A DNA stretch of 64,000 nt, taken from positions 124,001 through 188,000 of the forward strand of contig JAKTTT010000005.1 of assembly GCA_030581615.1 (NCBI GenBank), read 5' to 3'. The notes beneath the pieces are model-generated. The model saw nothing but the letters and a program-made list of their open reading frames with translations. It had not been told where the DNA came from and ran no database searches. Source of the DNA: Alloascoidea africana. Taxonomy: Eukaryota > Ascomycota > Alloascoideomycetes > Alloascoideales > Alloascoideaceae. Below, one piece after another: positions 1 through 9,830 of this stretch; the first letter of the stretch is position 1, and each line of letters opens with the position of its first letter. Both the position numbers and the translations under genes were made by a program.

Positions 1-1201
1 AGAATACGACAATTGCGCCAGTGGTTAGAGAACCCGAATTTTCAGGAGACAAGAATCCAAAGACTCCAAGAAGTAAAACAAGAGCCAAAGTGCAAAACAG
101 TTGGAGTCCAGATCCAATACAAATCGATAATAGCATCAAGTGTTTTGGCTTTCTGTAAACATCTCCAGCAACCAAGTTCCAAGAATCTGTATCGTTGTAG
201 TCTTTTTCCTGGAGCAAGTTTGCCAGAGGGATGTCGTCATCGTCTGTACTTGTTGTCATTGGTACCGCCCCCACCGCCGCCGAATCTTGGTTTTTTTTTG
301 AGAAGCGTCTAATATCGTTCGAAACGTTTCGAAACAGGACATTAAAGAACAAGGCCAGTAAAAAGATGGAGATGAGTCCAAAGTTGCCAAGAGTGATCCA
401 CTGAATGGTGGGGTCAAAAGCATGTAGATATTGGTCCCAGCGGTCCGACCAGCGGATGGGGGAGGATTCAAAGTGGATATGATAGGTGAAAACAACTTTC
501 TGATCAATGTCTTCGTTCAAGGCTACTTGGGGTTCAAGCGAACACTTGTCCGAATCAGGGGCTCTATCCAAGGATTGTGGGTTCATCGTTGCGCCCACAA
601 CGCGATACTTTCCACCTTTAACTTCGTGAAATTTTACCAGGATGTCAAAGTGATTGTAGAGATGGGCAACTTTATTTTCGTCAACGTAGCCCATTTCGAA
701 CCCAGGCGAGATGAAATCGGAGTGGGTTCGAGTATCATGAACCGTTTGTCCAATGGGGATTCCATCGATAAGTAGGTTGATGGAATAGCCTTTTCGGATC
801 AAATCGTTGGTGAATTTTGCCTGCTTCGGGGAGTATTCGGCAACACACATTCGATGGCAATTATCCTCATTCATCATTTTGGCGTCTTCAAAGGGAGAGT
901 TGAAAATCCGGTCTCCCAAAAGCGCCTGGCCTATGGATTCGGACTGTTTCACCTTGCCATCGCTCGGTTTGCAAAAGCCAAGTAAAGGGTGGTAAAAGTC
1001 GTAGGAGTAGAGATATAGCTTGTCATCTTGGCCCGGGCCATTTGGGGTGACATGGTTCACAGTTATTGGCAAAACCTCGTCCTTTGTGTAGGTTCGCTTC
1101 TTGCTACTGGAGATATACCAGGCCTGGGTCTGCGCAACCTCTAGGCAAAGGAGAAGAAGAGTAAGGGGTATTAAAGACTGTAGCCGACAGTGGATCATCA
1201 T
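1..1201 (-). CDS. TM9 superfamily (nonaspanin, EMP70/TMN) protein, partial
   Basis: This is the N-terminal ~400 residues of a transmembrane-9 family protein; the gene runs off the left edge, and the family is usually ~600-670 residues, so about a third is missing. The reading frame starts at an ATG at 1201, one codon after an in-frame TAG. A signal peptide (hydrophobic LTLLLLCLEV stretch) is followed by a lumenal domain with family-typical segments: YSYDFYHP near residue 66, GQALLGDRI, CHRMC, and NHFDILVKFHEV. A first membrane helix (near WITLGNFGLISIFLLALFFN) is followed by the cytosolic RNVSNDIRRFSKKN and by DTDSWNLVAGDVYRKPKHLM before the second helix. Members act in endosome/Golgi sorting and metal homeostasis. 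Which of the three yeast paralogues it matches is undecided. Confidence 0.9.
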   Translation of the reverse strand, partial: MMIHCRLQSLIPLTLLLLCLEVAQTQAWYISSSKKRTYTKDEVLPITVNHVTPNGPGQDDKLYLYSYDFYHPLLGFCKPSDGKVKQSESIGQALLGDRIFNSPFEDAKMMNEDNCHRMCVAEYSPKQAKFTNDLIRKGYSINLLIDGIPIGQTVHDTRTHSDFISPGFEMGYVDENKVAHLYNHFDILVKFHEVKGGKYRVVGATMNPQSLDRAPDSDKCSLEPQVALNEDIDQKVVFTYHIHFESSPIRWSDRWDQYLHAFDPTIQWITLGNFGLISIFLLALFFNVLFRNVSNDIRRFSKKNQDSAAVGAVPMTTSTDDDDIPLANLLQEKDYNDTDSWNLVAGDVYRKPKHLMLLSICIGSGLQLFCTLALVLLLGVFGFLSPENSGSLTTGAIVVF

Positions 1202-1485
1202 GGGCTATACAACGAGAAAAAGGCTATTCAGAGGTGTGTCTGTATGTGGAGTTTGGAGACTTGTTAGGGACGTCCAGGGTTTAGGTTTGGTTCTATTTCA
1301 AGTCTTGAGACGAGATGGGAGAGGATGGGGTGTTCTTCCCAGCGAGCCCGGGGTCGCGTGCACAGCCTCTGCCGGTGGCTCTTTGGGGCGTATACGCCGG
1401 TGCTATCGAACTTTGAGCATTGAGCCTTGAGCATTTGAGCATTGAGCATTGATCACTATTAACTACACACTACACACTCTAGCTA

Positions 1486-3978
1486 TTATAAGCCGCGCCA
1501 GTCCCGCTGCTCGCCCACACAGAACTCGGTCTCGACGAACGGGCCCGCGCTGGAGTCGCCCAGCAGCACTTTGTACTCGCCGGCGTCCGACGTCCAGCAG
1601 TCGTCAAACTCGTTCCAGTAGGAGGTCGCGTACCGGGTCTCCAGCGGGATGGTGGCTGTCTTTGTCTCGCCGGGCTGCAAGAAGACCTTTGTGAAGCCCT
1701 TGAGCTCCTTGACCGGGCGGTTTAAGGAGGGCTTGGCCTGCGACACGTAAAGCTGCACCGTCTGGGCCCCGGCCGTGTGGCCGGTGTTGGTCACCTCCAC
1801 AGAGACCTCGATCTGGGCGTCTGGCGCCGGCCGGGCCTGGCTCACGCGAGGGCTGGCGATCTGGAAGGTCGTGTAGGAGAGGCCGTGGCCGAAGGGGAAC
1901 TCGGGGACCACCTTGGCCCTATCGTAGTACCTGTATCCGACGTAGACGTCTTCACCATACAGCACCCTGCCCTTGTCGGACCTAAAGTTGAGAAACGCAG
2001 GCGTATCCTCAAGACGCTTGGGGAAAGTGAGCGAAAGCTTACCTGACGGGTTTACGTCACCGAACAGCACGTCTGCGACACCATTGCCGGTCTCGTTGCC
2101 CCCAAATGGCCCGTGGAGCACCGTGGCGGCCTTGTGGGCCCAGGGCATCAGCACCGGCGCACCGCTCTGGATCACCACGACCGCGTTGGCGTTGGCCTCC
2201 AGCACGGCAGAGATCAGCTCGTCGTTGTGCGGCGGCAGGTCCAGGTCGACCCGGTCGTGGCCCTCGGACTCCCAGTCTTTGTTCGTGCCGCTGAAGACGA
2301 TGACCTGGTCGGCCTCTTTCGCCAGAGCGGCGGCCTCGCGAATGGCCTCCGCGGGCTCGATCTTGAGACAAGCGCCCAGCGCTACGCTGCCGTATCCCGA
2401 GAGCGACGACAAGGGCGACATGAGCTCGATCACAAACCGGTGCTTGGCTCCCTTGGTCAGGTCGCAGCACGAGTCCACCTCATCCGAGCTGAAAATGTCC
2501 GATTTCTTGCTAATGTCCTTGCCCGTCCAGTCGTCAATCACAAGCTTGTCGTCGACATAGAACTTGGACGCACCAGGGGACGAAACTCCGAAAGAGTATG
2601 CGCCTGACTTGTCAACAATGGCTTCCGCTTCAAACTTGACATAGAGCTGTTTGCCCTGGACGTACTCCGCTTTATAGTCGAAAAGCGTGGCCTGGAAGTC
2701 CTTCAATTCCATCGTATCATAAACCTTTCTGTCTTTCACTTCTGGGGGGTCCAGGAAAAAACTGGCCTTGACCTTAAACTGCGATCCATCTTTCAATGGA
2801 GTCAAAAATCTGGCTATGGAAGGATGCAACTTGTGGGAATACGCTCCAATCGAAAAATCGACATTGTCGGCGCCAATCTTGTCAACAATCCCATCGTACG
2901 GTGCAACCACATAGTAAGGGTTCAAAGACGCAGAACCTCCTCCACAGTACACTGCAATTTTGGCCGCAGACCCAATGATCAATGTCTTTTTGTTTTTCGA
3001 TAAGGGCAACACTTTTCTATCATTCTTTAAAAGCGTGCAGGATTCAGCGGCCAGTCTTCGCAACAGAGCTCTTGTTTCTGGAATATCTCTTCCGGTCTCG
3101 ACATGATTTTTAGGGATATTGGCTCCTGCAGCATACTTGACCAGCTCCAAAACGTTACGAACTCGCTCATTCAAGGTCTTTTCCGTGACTTTGCGACTGT
3201 ACATTGCAAACTCCAACATCTTGCCTCGCCAGATTGTAGGACCAGGCATCTCCAAATCAAGTCCTGCGTTGATTGAACCGGTGGTGGAATTGACTCCAAA
3301 CCAATCCGACATGACGAGTCCCTTCCACCCCCATTCTCCTCTCAGAATATCTTCAATCAAACGCTTCTGCTCAGTTCCATGGAGCCCCTCAAACCTGCTG
3401 TACGACATCATGTAGCATTTGGGATCGGACTCTCTTGTTGCAATTTGAAACGGCTGGAGATAAATCTCACGCAATGCACGCTCTGTAACCACAACGTTCA
3501 CAGCATGGCGCTCGTGTTCCTGATCGTTCAACACATAGTGCTTCAAAGTGGCTGCAATGTTTTTAGATTGTACCCCATTCACGTAACTGGCCGTCAACTT
3601 TCCCGAGAGGAAAGGATCTTCGGAAAACGATTCAAAAGCTCTGCCCCCTAATGGCGACCTCTGGATGTTGAGAGTCGGTCCCAGAAGCACACAGGCACCT
3701 TTCGCCTTGCTCTCTTCACCCAGCAATTCACCAGCCTGAACAATGAGTTCTTTGTTCCAGGTAGCCCCCAATCCAGTTTCACAAGGTAGACATGCAGAAG
3801 GGATGCTATCCAAGAATTTTGTTCCTCTGGCTCCGTTAGGACCATCGGTTACTCGAAGTGACGGTATCCCCAAACGAGGAATCGCAACAGTGTGCCAAAA
3901 ATCGGACCCCGCTGTCAACGCAATTTTCTCATCCAGGGTCAGCTGCGAAAGCACTTTTTCAACGTCAATATCCGCCAT
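1486..3978 (-). CDS. GH3 beta-glucosidase with PA14 insert, probably intracellular
   Basis: 830 residues; a family 3 glycoside hydrolase that releases glucose from beta-glucosides such as cellobiose. Domain order: N-terminal GH3 barrel (about 1-310, with LRVTDGPNG near 41-49 and the SDW motif whose Asp225 is the expected nucleophile), start of the alpha/beta sandwich, a PA14 carbohydrate-binding insert (about 395-550), the rest of the sandwich (Glu572 in SEGHDR is the likely acid/base), and a C-terminal fibronectin III-like domain. Length and the Asp225 position match Kluyveromyces marxianus beta-glucosidase I. There is no signal peptide: the N-terminus MADIDVEKVL is polar, so cytosolic action on imported beta-glucosides is inferred. 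The 3' half (about 1500-2400) is clearly more GC-rich than surrounding DNA. A 1.1 kb non-coding stretch lies upstream. Confidence 0.96.
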   Translation of the reverse strand: MADIDVEKVLSQLTLDEKIALTAGSDFWHTVAIPRLGIPSLRVTDGPNGARGTKFLDSIPSACLPCETGLGATWNKELIVQAGELLGEESKAKGACVLLGPTLNIQRSPLGGRAFESFSEDPFLSGKLTASYVNGVQSKNIAATLKHYVLNDQEHERHAVNVVVTERALREIYLQPFQIATRESDPKCYMMSYSRFEGLHGTEQKRLIEDILRGEWGWKGLVMSDWFGVNSTTGSINAGLDLEMPGPTIWRGKMLEFAMYSRKVTEKTLNERVRNVLELVKYAAGANIPKNHVETGRDIPETRALLRRLAAESCTLLKNDRKVLPLSKNKKTLIIGSAAKIAVYCGGGSASLNPYYVVAPYDGIVDKIGADNVDFSIGAYSHKLHPSIARFLTPLKDGSQFKVKASFFLDPPEVKDRKVYDTMELKDFQATLFDYKAEYVQGKQLYVKFEAEAIVDKSGAYSFGVSSPGASKFYVDDKLVIDDWTGKDISKKSDIFSSDEVDSCCDLTKGAKHRFVIELMSPLSSLSGYGSVALGACLKIEPAEAIREAAALAKEADQVIVFSGTNKDWESEGHDRVDLDLPPHNDELISAVLEANANAVVVIQSGAPVLMPWAHKAATVLHGPFGGNETGNGVADVLFGDVNPSGKLSLTFPKRLEDTPAFLNFRSDKGRVLYGEDVYVGYRYYDRAKVVPEFPFGHGLSYTTFQIASPRVSQARPAPDAQIEVSVEVTNTGHTAGAQTVQLYVSQAKPSLNRPVKELKGFTKVFLQPGETKTATIPLETRYATSYWNEFDDCWTSDAGEYKVLLGDSSAGPFVETEFCVGEQRDWRGL

Positions 3979-5088
3979 TGTTATTTATGTATGGTTGTTT
4001 GAAATGAAGCAGAGAGTAATCAAAATAATAAATTAGAAAAGAAAAGAAAAAAGTAGTGGATACACAATTAAAGAAAACGAGGGGGAGTTGGAAACAAAAG
4101 CTGGGGAAACGGACAGGTTTTTAAATAGGCATTGACGTTTCCTTTAGGTTAGTCTCTTGTCTCTTCCCCCGGACAAGAGAAATACCCACCCACACAAAAA
4201 GTCAAAAAAAAAAACCACGTAACATTGGTTCCGGTTCCTGGATCTGGGATGCTAGGTTTAACCACCTTGTGTGTTCTTGGCCATGTTACCTCTGATGCCT
4301 TGTTATTTTGGTGTGTTTTCTCGGAATCTGTCCATGTTTCCGAACCTTTTGCCCTTGTCTGGTGGTCTTCCCCACATGGTTGAATACGCGCGAAGATGAG
4401 TTTTTCTCCCGTCTTGGCCTATTTTCGGATCAGTTCAAGCACACATCGCATATGCATTCGGGTTTCCTTTTCCTTCTCCTTCTACTCTTGTGTTCCATTT
4501 CCCATTTCATGGACAGTTAACTGGTAGACATCAAATCCAGCACTGTGCTGTCGGATGAGTCTGCTGCAAGATTTATCCGAACAAGAGGGCGCGGCTACAG
4601 CGGTCAAAAACCCACTTAACCCTATATTTACCACTCTTTCCTAGCCAACTCCCATTTTCCTTTTCCCGAAATGCATCCAATCCATCTCTCCCGTGCTTTT
4701 CCCCACCTCTCATGTTTTTTTTTTCTTACACCCTAAAGTTTTACCCTTCTTGTTCTTCTCCGGAGTTGGCCCACCCATCCACCATGTTGTGTTTTTTCTA
4801 GGTTTCGGCAACTAAATGCACGTGATATATGCCTACTGATCCTAGTTCAACTTACAACTGCTGTTTGTTCAAAGCCATGTCCAGCTAAATGTGTAATTGG
4901 GATCTATATAGCTATTGGGTCTTCAAGTCTATATTGATACTCAAGAAGTTTGATAATGTTATCATAGAAAGCATCAAAAGCTTAACTAAAAATCCAGTTT
5001 TCGGGATGATCAGGGTAACCCTACCAGCAAATCACACTACCCATTCAAGTTTGACAAATAAAAAAGGCTTGATGCCAATGACCACAAC
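3979..5088. other. Long divergent intergenic region (GH3 / unknown gene)
   Basis: No convincing ORF. On the minus strand a TATTTAA-type TATA element lies near 4117-4125, about 140 bp before the beta-glucosidase ATG. A CTGGGG at about 4101-4106 fits a Mig1-type glucose-repression core, which would suit a beta-glucosidase promoter, but so short a match is weak. CT-rich runs lie around 4440-4760. One CACGTG core is listed separately. Confidence 0.5.
4819..4826 (-). promoter_or_regulatory. RTCACGTG element (Cbf1-type E-box)
   Basis: The plus strand reads CACGTGAT, so the minus strand reads ATCACGTG, matching the RTCACRTG consensus of the bHLH factor Cbf1. It lies 263 bp before the ATG at 5089 and 840 bp before the GH3 gene. 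Function is inferred from the motif only. Confidence 0.4.
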
Positions 5089-5754
5089 ATGGAACGCTCA
5101 GTTCCACAAGTTTTTCGCGAGGATCCTCCTTTCACTATAACATTAGAAGATTTGAATGAGTTTCATGAACGGCATTTAGGCAAGTTTTCAGGTTCTTACA
5201 AAGACCTGATGACTTTTGAAGAGGATGTGAATACTAGGGATCAAGAAAACAACAAGAGGAAGAGGAAAGATGATTACTACGATGATGATGATAATGGTCA
5301 TTTTGGGGATAAAAAACCTGTATCTAACAGGGAAGATAAATTTATTCTAACCAAGGAAACGATTGAATATTTCAAACAGGCGGAGGGACATAAAAAAGCA
5401 TGGAAATTGGAATTGGCAGAACAGAAAAGGCAACAACAAGAGGAACAAAACCAGAAATTGAACAATATCGATGATGGTGTTAGAAGTGGTGTTATCAGTG
5501 AAATTGAGGTTGATCCATGGAAGAGCATTCCAGTTCAGAAATCACTTTATCCTAAAGTTTATCAAGATTATGCAGAGTATATGGGTATACTTGATACCCA
5601 AATGGATCAATGGTTTGAACAATCAATGATAATGAGGAAAACAACCAACACAATGGCAAAAAGAGGATCTCGCGGTAATGGTAATCGAAATGATTATACA
5701 AATGGACGTTATCATAAAATTGGTTATTATCCAGCTGTGGGGATTAGAATTTGA
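5089..5754 (+). CDS. Conserved-looking hypothetical protein, highly charged
   Basis: 221 residues from an ATG at 5089. I do not recognise the family. The N-terminus (DPPFTITLEDLNEFHERHLG) looks structured. A lysine/aspartate-rich linker follows (KRKRKDDYYDDDD, residues ~56-68; a possible bipartite nuclear signal next to an acid run), then a helical, charged stretch (ILTKETIEYFKQAEGHKKAW... to EEQNQKLNN, ~88-128) and a second ordered segment (EIEVDPWKSIPVQKSLYPKVYQDYAEYMGIL). The tail is basic and Gly/Asn-rich. It is one of two unknown genes in tandem on the plus strand, 96 bp apart. Length and the long uninterrupted frame make a real gene likely. Confidence 0.65.
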   Translation: MERSVPQVFREDPPFTITLEDLNEFHERHLGKFSGSYKDLMTFEEDVNTRDQENNKRKRKDDYYDDDDNGHFGDKKPVSNREDKFILTKETIEYFKQAEGHKKAWKLELAEQKRQQQEEQNQKLNNIDDGVRSGVISEIEVDPWKSIPVQKSLYPKVYQDYAEYMGILDTQMDQWFEQSMIMRKTTNTMAKRGSRGNGNRNDYTNGRYHKIGYYPAVGIRI

Positions 5755-5850
5755 TGGGGTGGTGGTGTATGGGTGTCCTGACATCTCACACTTTGTTTAA
5801 TATGTGTATGATTAAAGATTGGCATAGAACCCTCAACATTTGATTAATTA

Positions 5851-6914
5851 ATGACAATTTCATCTAAGAGACGAAGAAGATCTTCTTCATCTTCATCATC
5901 TTCAGAAACAATTTCAACTGTAAATGAACATGAAGCGGAATTTAGGGATAAAAGTCCGAGTTCAGAAGCACATTTTACCACTATTCAGATTTTGAAACCT
6001 GCTGTGAGAAAGAAGCGGGGAACTGGTGGATTGATTGTATCTACAGAAGCCAAGAAGGTAAACAATAGTAATGATGAGTCGCGAATTACCAATGAGTACA
6101 AGAAAATGAATATTAATAAAGACATGTATGTGATAATGTGTTTAGTATATGGGCAAGTTTTTTTCTAATCGTTGGAAATCGGTAAGGGAGGAATATATAG
6201 AACGCGAATTGGAAAAGCGAAGAGACGACGCTGAACAAAAGTTAATGTCAACAAAAGTGGAACGAAAACGAAAAGGGGAGGTTAATAATGACGTTAAAAT
6301 TACCCATATAGGAGAATCCGATAGTTTAAACAACACCAACAATAGCAATCTGACAGGCAGCATACCACCTGTAAAGATGAATACAGATGCCGAGATTAGA
6401 AAGTCTGTAATGTTGGGGAGATTGCATGAGGTTCAAGTAGAGACAAGAACAGGGGAAAAGAAAGCAAATACAAATGTTGCAAAAAGACGAACCTTGAGAA
6501 AAGAGAATAAGGACAATCTTTCACAAAATGATGTTGTTGATCGTGAACGAAGGATAGAAGAGGTTCTTAAAGAGAGTAGTGGTAAGTGCCTTATCATTTA
6601 ATCTTTGACATTTCTTATCGCTAACATGTTTTTGTTTAGTGACGACTTCTTACCTTGCCCCAGCTTTCGACAGAGAACCTATGGTTGAATTAACAGAGCA
6701 AGAGGAAAGAGAACAGGAAGAACTAATCAAACGGAAACATGAAAACATTGAGAGAAAAATGCGAAACAGAGCTGCTGGAGGTTCAGGAATCGGGAATCGT
6801 CGAAATCGTGGTGGAGGAGGAGGAGGAGGAGGAGGAAGAGGTCGAGGTCGAGGTCGGGGAGGAACAACTGGAAGAGGAATAGGCAGAGGACGACCTACTG
6901 GAGTCGGTGGATAA
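5851..6914 (+). CDS. Unknown charged coiled-coil protein with RGG tail, three exons
   Basis: Proposed exons 5851-6057, 6146-6581 and 6640-6914 (305 residues). The second intron is secure: GTAAGT donor at 6582, CGCTAAC branch, TTTAG acceptor at 6639, and the frame is restored. The first (6058-6145) is less sure: the GTAAAC donor is atypical, but it joins in phase and lets the frame continue as YMGKFFSNRWKS. Layout: basic/serine-rich N-terminus (RRRRSSSSSSSS); a lysine/glutamate-rich helical middle (REEYIERELEKRRDDAEQKL); an acidic helix (LTEQEEREQEELIKRKHENI); and a glycine/arginine tail with many RG repeats (about the last 40 residues), typical of nucleic-acid-binding nuclear proteins and arginine methylation. 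Family not recognised. Confidence 0.6.
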
Positions 6915-7137
6915 GTTTTCTGCTAACTTTTATGTAAAATAACATGAGGAATGAGTTTCTAGATTACAAGAAAACAAGTACGCATTTTTTTAATGAATAA
7001 ACCATTTTGTCTGATTGAATCTACAATTCTCGATGAATATATATGTTGTTTCCAAAAAAAAAAATTGTATGATTCAAGATCTCTTCAATATTTACAAAAA
7101 TTTTCAAATTTCATCTTCACTCAAACATTTTGGAACA

Positions 7138-7929
7138 TTACTCTGTGCTGAAAAATCCAAAGTCCTTAAAATACTGTCTATCCATATTAAATTCAGATAG
7201 AACGATGTGATCATTAAGTCCAAGTTTTGTAATTGCCCAATAATATCTCTCAGGATTATCTCTTCGAAGATATTTCAAAATAGCCTGACGTTTTTGAACC
7301 ATCATTCTTAAACGTCGAAGTGTATAGTAATCATGTTTATGATGCTTTGCATGTTCTGCCAAAAATCGAATACGAACGGTCCAAACCGCAGCTTGAACCT
7401 CTGAACTCCCTGTATCTCCTTCAAATCTTCCAAATTCTTTAACTGCAAGTTCAATTTGGAATTTTTGTCTATCTGAACTATTACCATTTCTTAATCGAAG
7501 AATTCTTGAAATGGCCTCTCTTTTCTTTGCCTCTTCTTCCAAAATTTGGGCTCGTAAACTGGCTTCATTACTGGCTCCATAATGTCTTGCTAAACGGGCT
7601 TCTTGTGCTCCAAATAACAACTTGTCAACCTCTTCTTGGTTTAATCCCATAACCAACGTATCGGGTTCTTGAACAGCTGCATTCAACCGAATCGCAAACG
7701 CATTGTCAGCAGAACCCAAAACAGGATCAACTCCAAGTTTCGATTTCGCAATGTTTGCCTGTCTGGCCTTGTTTGCCTCTTTGATCCTCCTTGCCTTGTC
7801 CCGCTTAACCGCTTTTGCACCCAAGGTTACACACGTTGTCGTGAAATTTCGGGTTGAAGCAAGACGAAAAGGAGTAACGGGCACACATTGACCCAGTGTC
7901 CTCAGACAAGATGAGCCGAGTTGAAGCAT
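7138..7929 (-). CDS. MRPS28: Mitochondrial small-subunit ribosomal protein uS15m
   Basis: 263 residues from the ATG at 7929; the frame is open for six more codons upstream but without an ATG. The N-terminus is Arg/Ser/Thr-rich and lacks acidic residues (PFRLASTRNFTTT), as expected for a mitochondrial presequence. A charged linker follows. The C-terminal ~90 residues are the S15 domain: FGRFEGDTGSSEVQAAVWTV, then HAKHHKHDYYTLRRLRMMVQ and RQAILKYLRR, which carry the S15 signature for 16S-type rRNA binding. Length is close to the Saccharomyces protein (286). The tail after the S15 core (LGLNDHIVLSEFNMDRQYFKDFGFF) is an extension seen in yeast homologues. Confidence 0.95.
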   Translation of the reverse strand: MLQLGSSCLRTLGQCVPVTPFRLASTRNFTTTCVTLGAKAVKRDKARRIKEANKARQANIAKSKLGVDPVLGSADNAFAIRLNAAVQEPDTLVMGLNQEEVDKLLFGAQEARLARHYGASNEASLRAQILEEEAKKREAISRILRLRNGNSSDRQKFQIELAVKEFGRFEGDTGSSEVQAAVWTVRIRFLAEHAKHHKHDYYTLRRLRMMVQKRQAILKYLRRDNPERYYWAITKLGLNDHIVLSEFNMDRQYFKDFGFFSTE

Positions 7930-8300
7930 TTTGGTTTCGTTGGGCACACCAGTTGGCTTGGTTAATCTTGTGGTTAAAACCTGGACGACTCAAACTTTTG
8001 AAATGTTCATGGGAGGGTAACCGCACCAACACACACATGCTGCTAATAAGCGGCTTATTCATTGGTATCTTCGTTTTAGAACACCAAAACTCCAGTATTT
8101 ATTAAAACAAACCAAAATGGAAAAAAGAGAGTTAAGATACGATATAAAATATTCCGGACTACATACCAAAAGGTCTATACAATGAGTTCCAGACCTAATA
8201 AATGTCTCTAATATAATGCAACATTTGAAAGAGCTAGTTTTTAAAAGCTTGTTTCCTTCCCTTACCCAATTACCCCTCCACACAGTTTTTTTTTTTTTTT
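7930..8300. other. Intergenic: MRPS28 promoter / serine acyltransferase 3' region
   Basis: 371 bp with no coding signal. It ends in a run of about 19 T just before the downstream stop codon on the minus strand. No clear element recognised. Confidence 0.4.
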
Positions 8301-9830
8301 TTATTGTTCAAGGAACTCCTTAACGGGGACGCCAATGTGCTGTGTATCCAATAGGAAAGTATCATGACCGTACATCGAAACCTCATTACTCAGTTCAATA
8401 TGCTTTATCGCCTCATGATTTAAATTTCGTTGTCCCGCGGCCTCTTTCAAAACATCGGCAATTTCTTTCTGTTGCCAATGCGGGAACAAAATATCCGACT
8501 CAACACCAATAACCAGTGTTGGTAAATGTGCCATGGGGGTCATTCCTTCTACCAAATCTTGTTTCGAAAGACTGTTCGAGCCTGTATTCTTTCGTGGCTT
8601 CTCCGTATATGGTTTCGCAGGAACTGCGGCTGAACAGACGGCTTCAGATCCTTCGCCCAAACTGTTGCCAAGCAATGGCAAAGTTCGCGTTTCCAGAGCT
8701 TTATCGCGATTTTTCTTGCCCAAATCGAAAAGATCCATGGCTTTGGAAACATATAGTAGAGAATTGGGGTCATATTCAAGACAGAATTTTTCTCCTTGAT
8801 GGTCCAAATACGTTTCGATCAGAAAATCGGGACACAGAGCAGGGCTTTTACTTGAATCTGCACGTTCTCTACCAAATCTGATTTCCCATTCGGGACCACT
8901 TCGATAGGTCACAGTTGCAATTTCTCGAGCCAACTTCATGCCAACATGTGGGGGTACTCCATCATAATAAAAACCTCTTTTCCAGTTTGGATCGGCCATG
9001 AGAACTTGTCGTTGGGTATGTCTCATTGCTATTGAGTAAGGATGGGATCTTGCACATCCGGATATTGAAACCACTCTCTGGACGTAATTCGGAAACTCTG
9101 TTGCAAACGCCAAGGATTGCATTCCACCCATAGAGGCACCAACACTGGCGTATAGAGAATTAATGCCAAAATGATGCTGGAGAAGCCTCTGTTGGGCCCT
9201 GACCATATCGTTTATACTAACTATAGGGAATCTCGTTGCGTACCTTTCCAAATCTGCAGGGTCTAGAGACGAAGGACCAGTTGAACCATAACATCCGCCA
9301 ATAACGTTTGTACAAATGACAAAAAACTTGTCAGTATCTATTGCTTTGCCACTGCCAATAAACTTTTCCCACCACCCCGGCTTCTCATTTGCAGTATGGG
9401 ATTTTGCATGCGAGGAGGCAGAAAGACCCGTGTGTATTAGAATAGCATTTGACTTTGTCAGGTTCAATTTCCCCCATGTCTCATAGGCTATGTCAAACTC
9501 AGACAGAATACCTCCATAGTCTAGCCTTAGAGGTTCGTTCGAATGGAACAACTCGTAGCCGGATTGTACAAATGCATAGCTAGGCTCTGGACCGGAGTTG
9601 AAAGACTTTGTGCGGTCCTCGAGCTTGTCGAGACATGGGAAAGCCATTTGCGGGTTCGAAGACACCGCGGCCTGTGCCTGAGCAGCCTTCTTCAGCGTGA
9701 CGGAGGGTTTGTCGGCTTTTGGAGACTTTGAGATCCACCGAGCCTGGACTGATCTGCTCTGCCGTAGTGAAAAAATGAAACTTTTCCGCACGGCAGAGAC
9801 CATGGCAGTCCTGTTTCCGGCTGGGAACAT
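8301..9830 (-). CDS. Mitochondrial serine O-acyltransferase, CysA/Cys2 type (MetX family)
   Basis: 509 residues from the ATG at 9830 (an internal ATG at 9803 would give 500). An alpha/beta hydrolase of the homoserine acetyltransferase (MetX) family. The triad is visible: Ser233 in GASMGGMQ, Asp446 in GVESDILFP and His489 in [10 protein letters not shown]. Two features argue against Met2: a mitochondrial presequence ([20 protein letters not shown], Arg/Ser-rich, no acids), and [14 protein letters not shown] (178-191), which I recall as the signature of fungal serine O-acetyl/succinyltransferases (A. nidulans CysA, S. pombe Cys2). It would make the O-acylserine used by a cysteine synthase. A Cbf1-type site lies 162 bp upstream, fitting sulfur control. 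Family assignment is firm; serine rather than homoserine as substrate is inferred. Confidence 0.85.
   Translation of the reverse strand: MFPAGNRTAMVSAVRKSFIFSLRQSRSVQARWISKSPKADKPSVTLKKAAQAQAAVSSNPQMAFPCLDKLEDRTKSFNSGPEPSYAFVQSGYELFHSNEPLRLDYGGILSEFDIAYETWGKLNLTKSNAILIHTGLSASSHAKSHTANEKPGWWEKFIGSGKAIDTDKFFVICTNVIGGCYGSTGPSSLDPADLERYATRFPIVSINDMVRAQQRLLQHHFGINSLYASVGASMGGMQSLAFATEFPNYVQRVVSISGCARSHPYSIAMRHTQRQVLMADPNWKRGFYYDGVPPHVGMKLAREIATVTYRSGPEWEIRFGRERADSSKSPALCPDFLIETYLDHQGEKFCLEYDPNSLLYVSKAMDLFDLGKKNRDKALETRTLPLLGNSLGEGSEAVCSAAVPAKPYTEKPRKNTGSNSLSKQDLVEGMTPMAHLPTLVIGVESDILFPHWQQKEIADVLKEAAGQRNLNHEAIKHIELSNEVSMYGHDTFLLDTQHIGVPVKEFLEQ

Noticed and set aside
2000-2610. Overlapping frames on the plus strand opposite the beta-glucosidase
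   Set aside because: Antisense frames in GC-rich coding DNA; the minus-strand GH3 protein is complete with catalytic residues.
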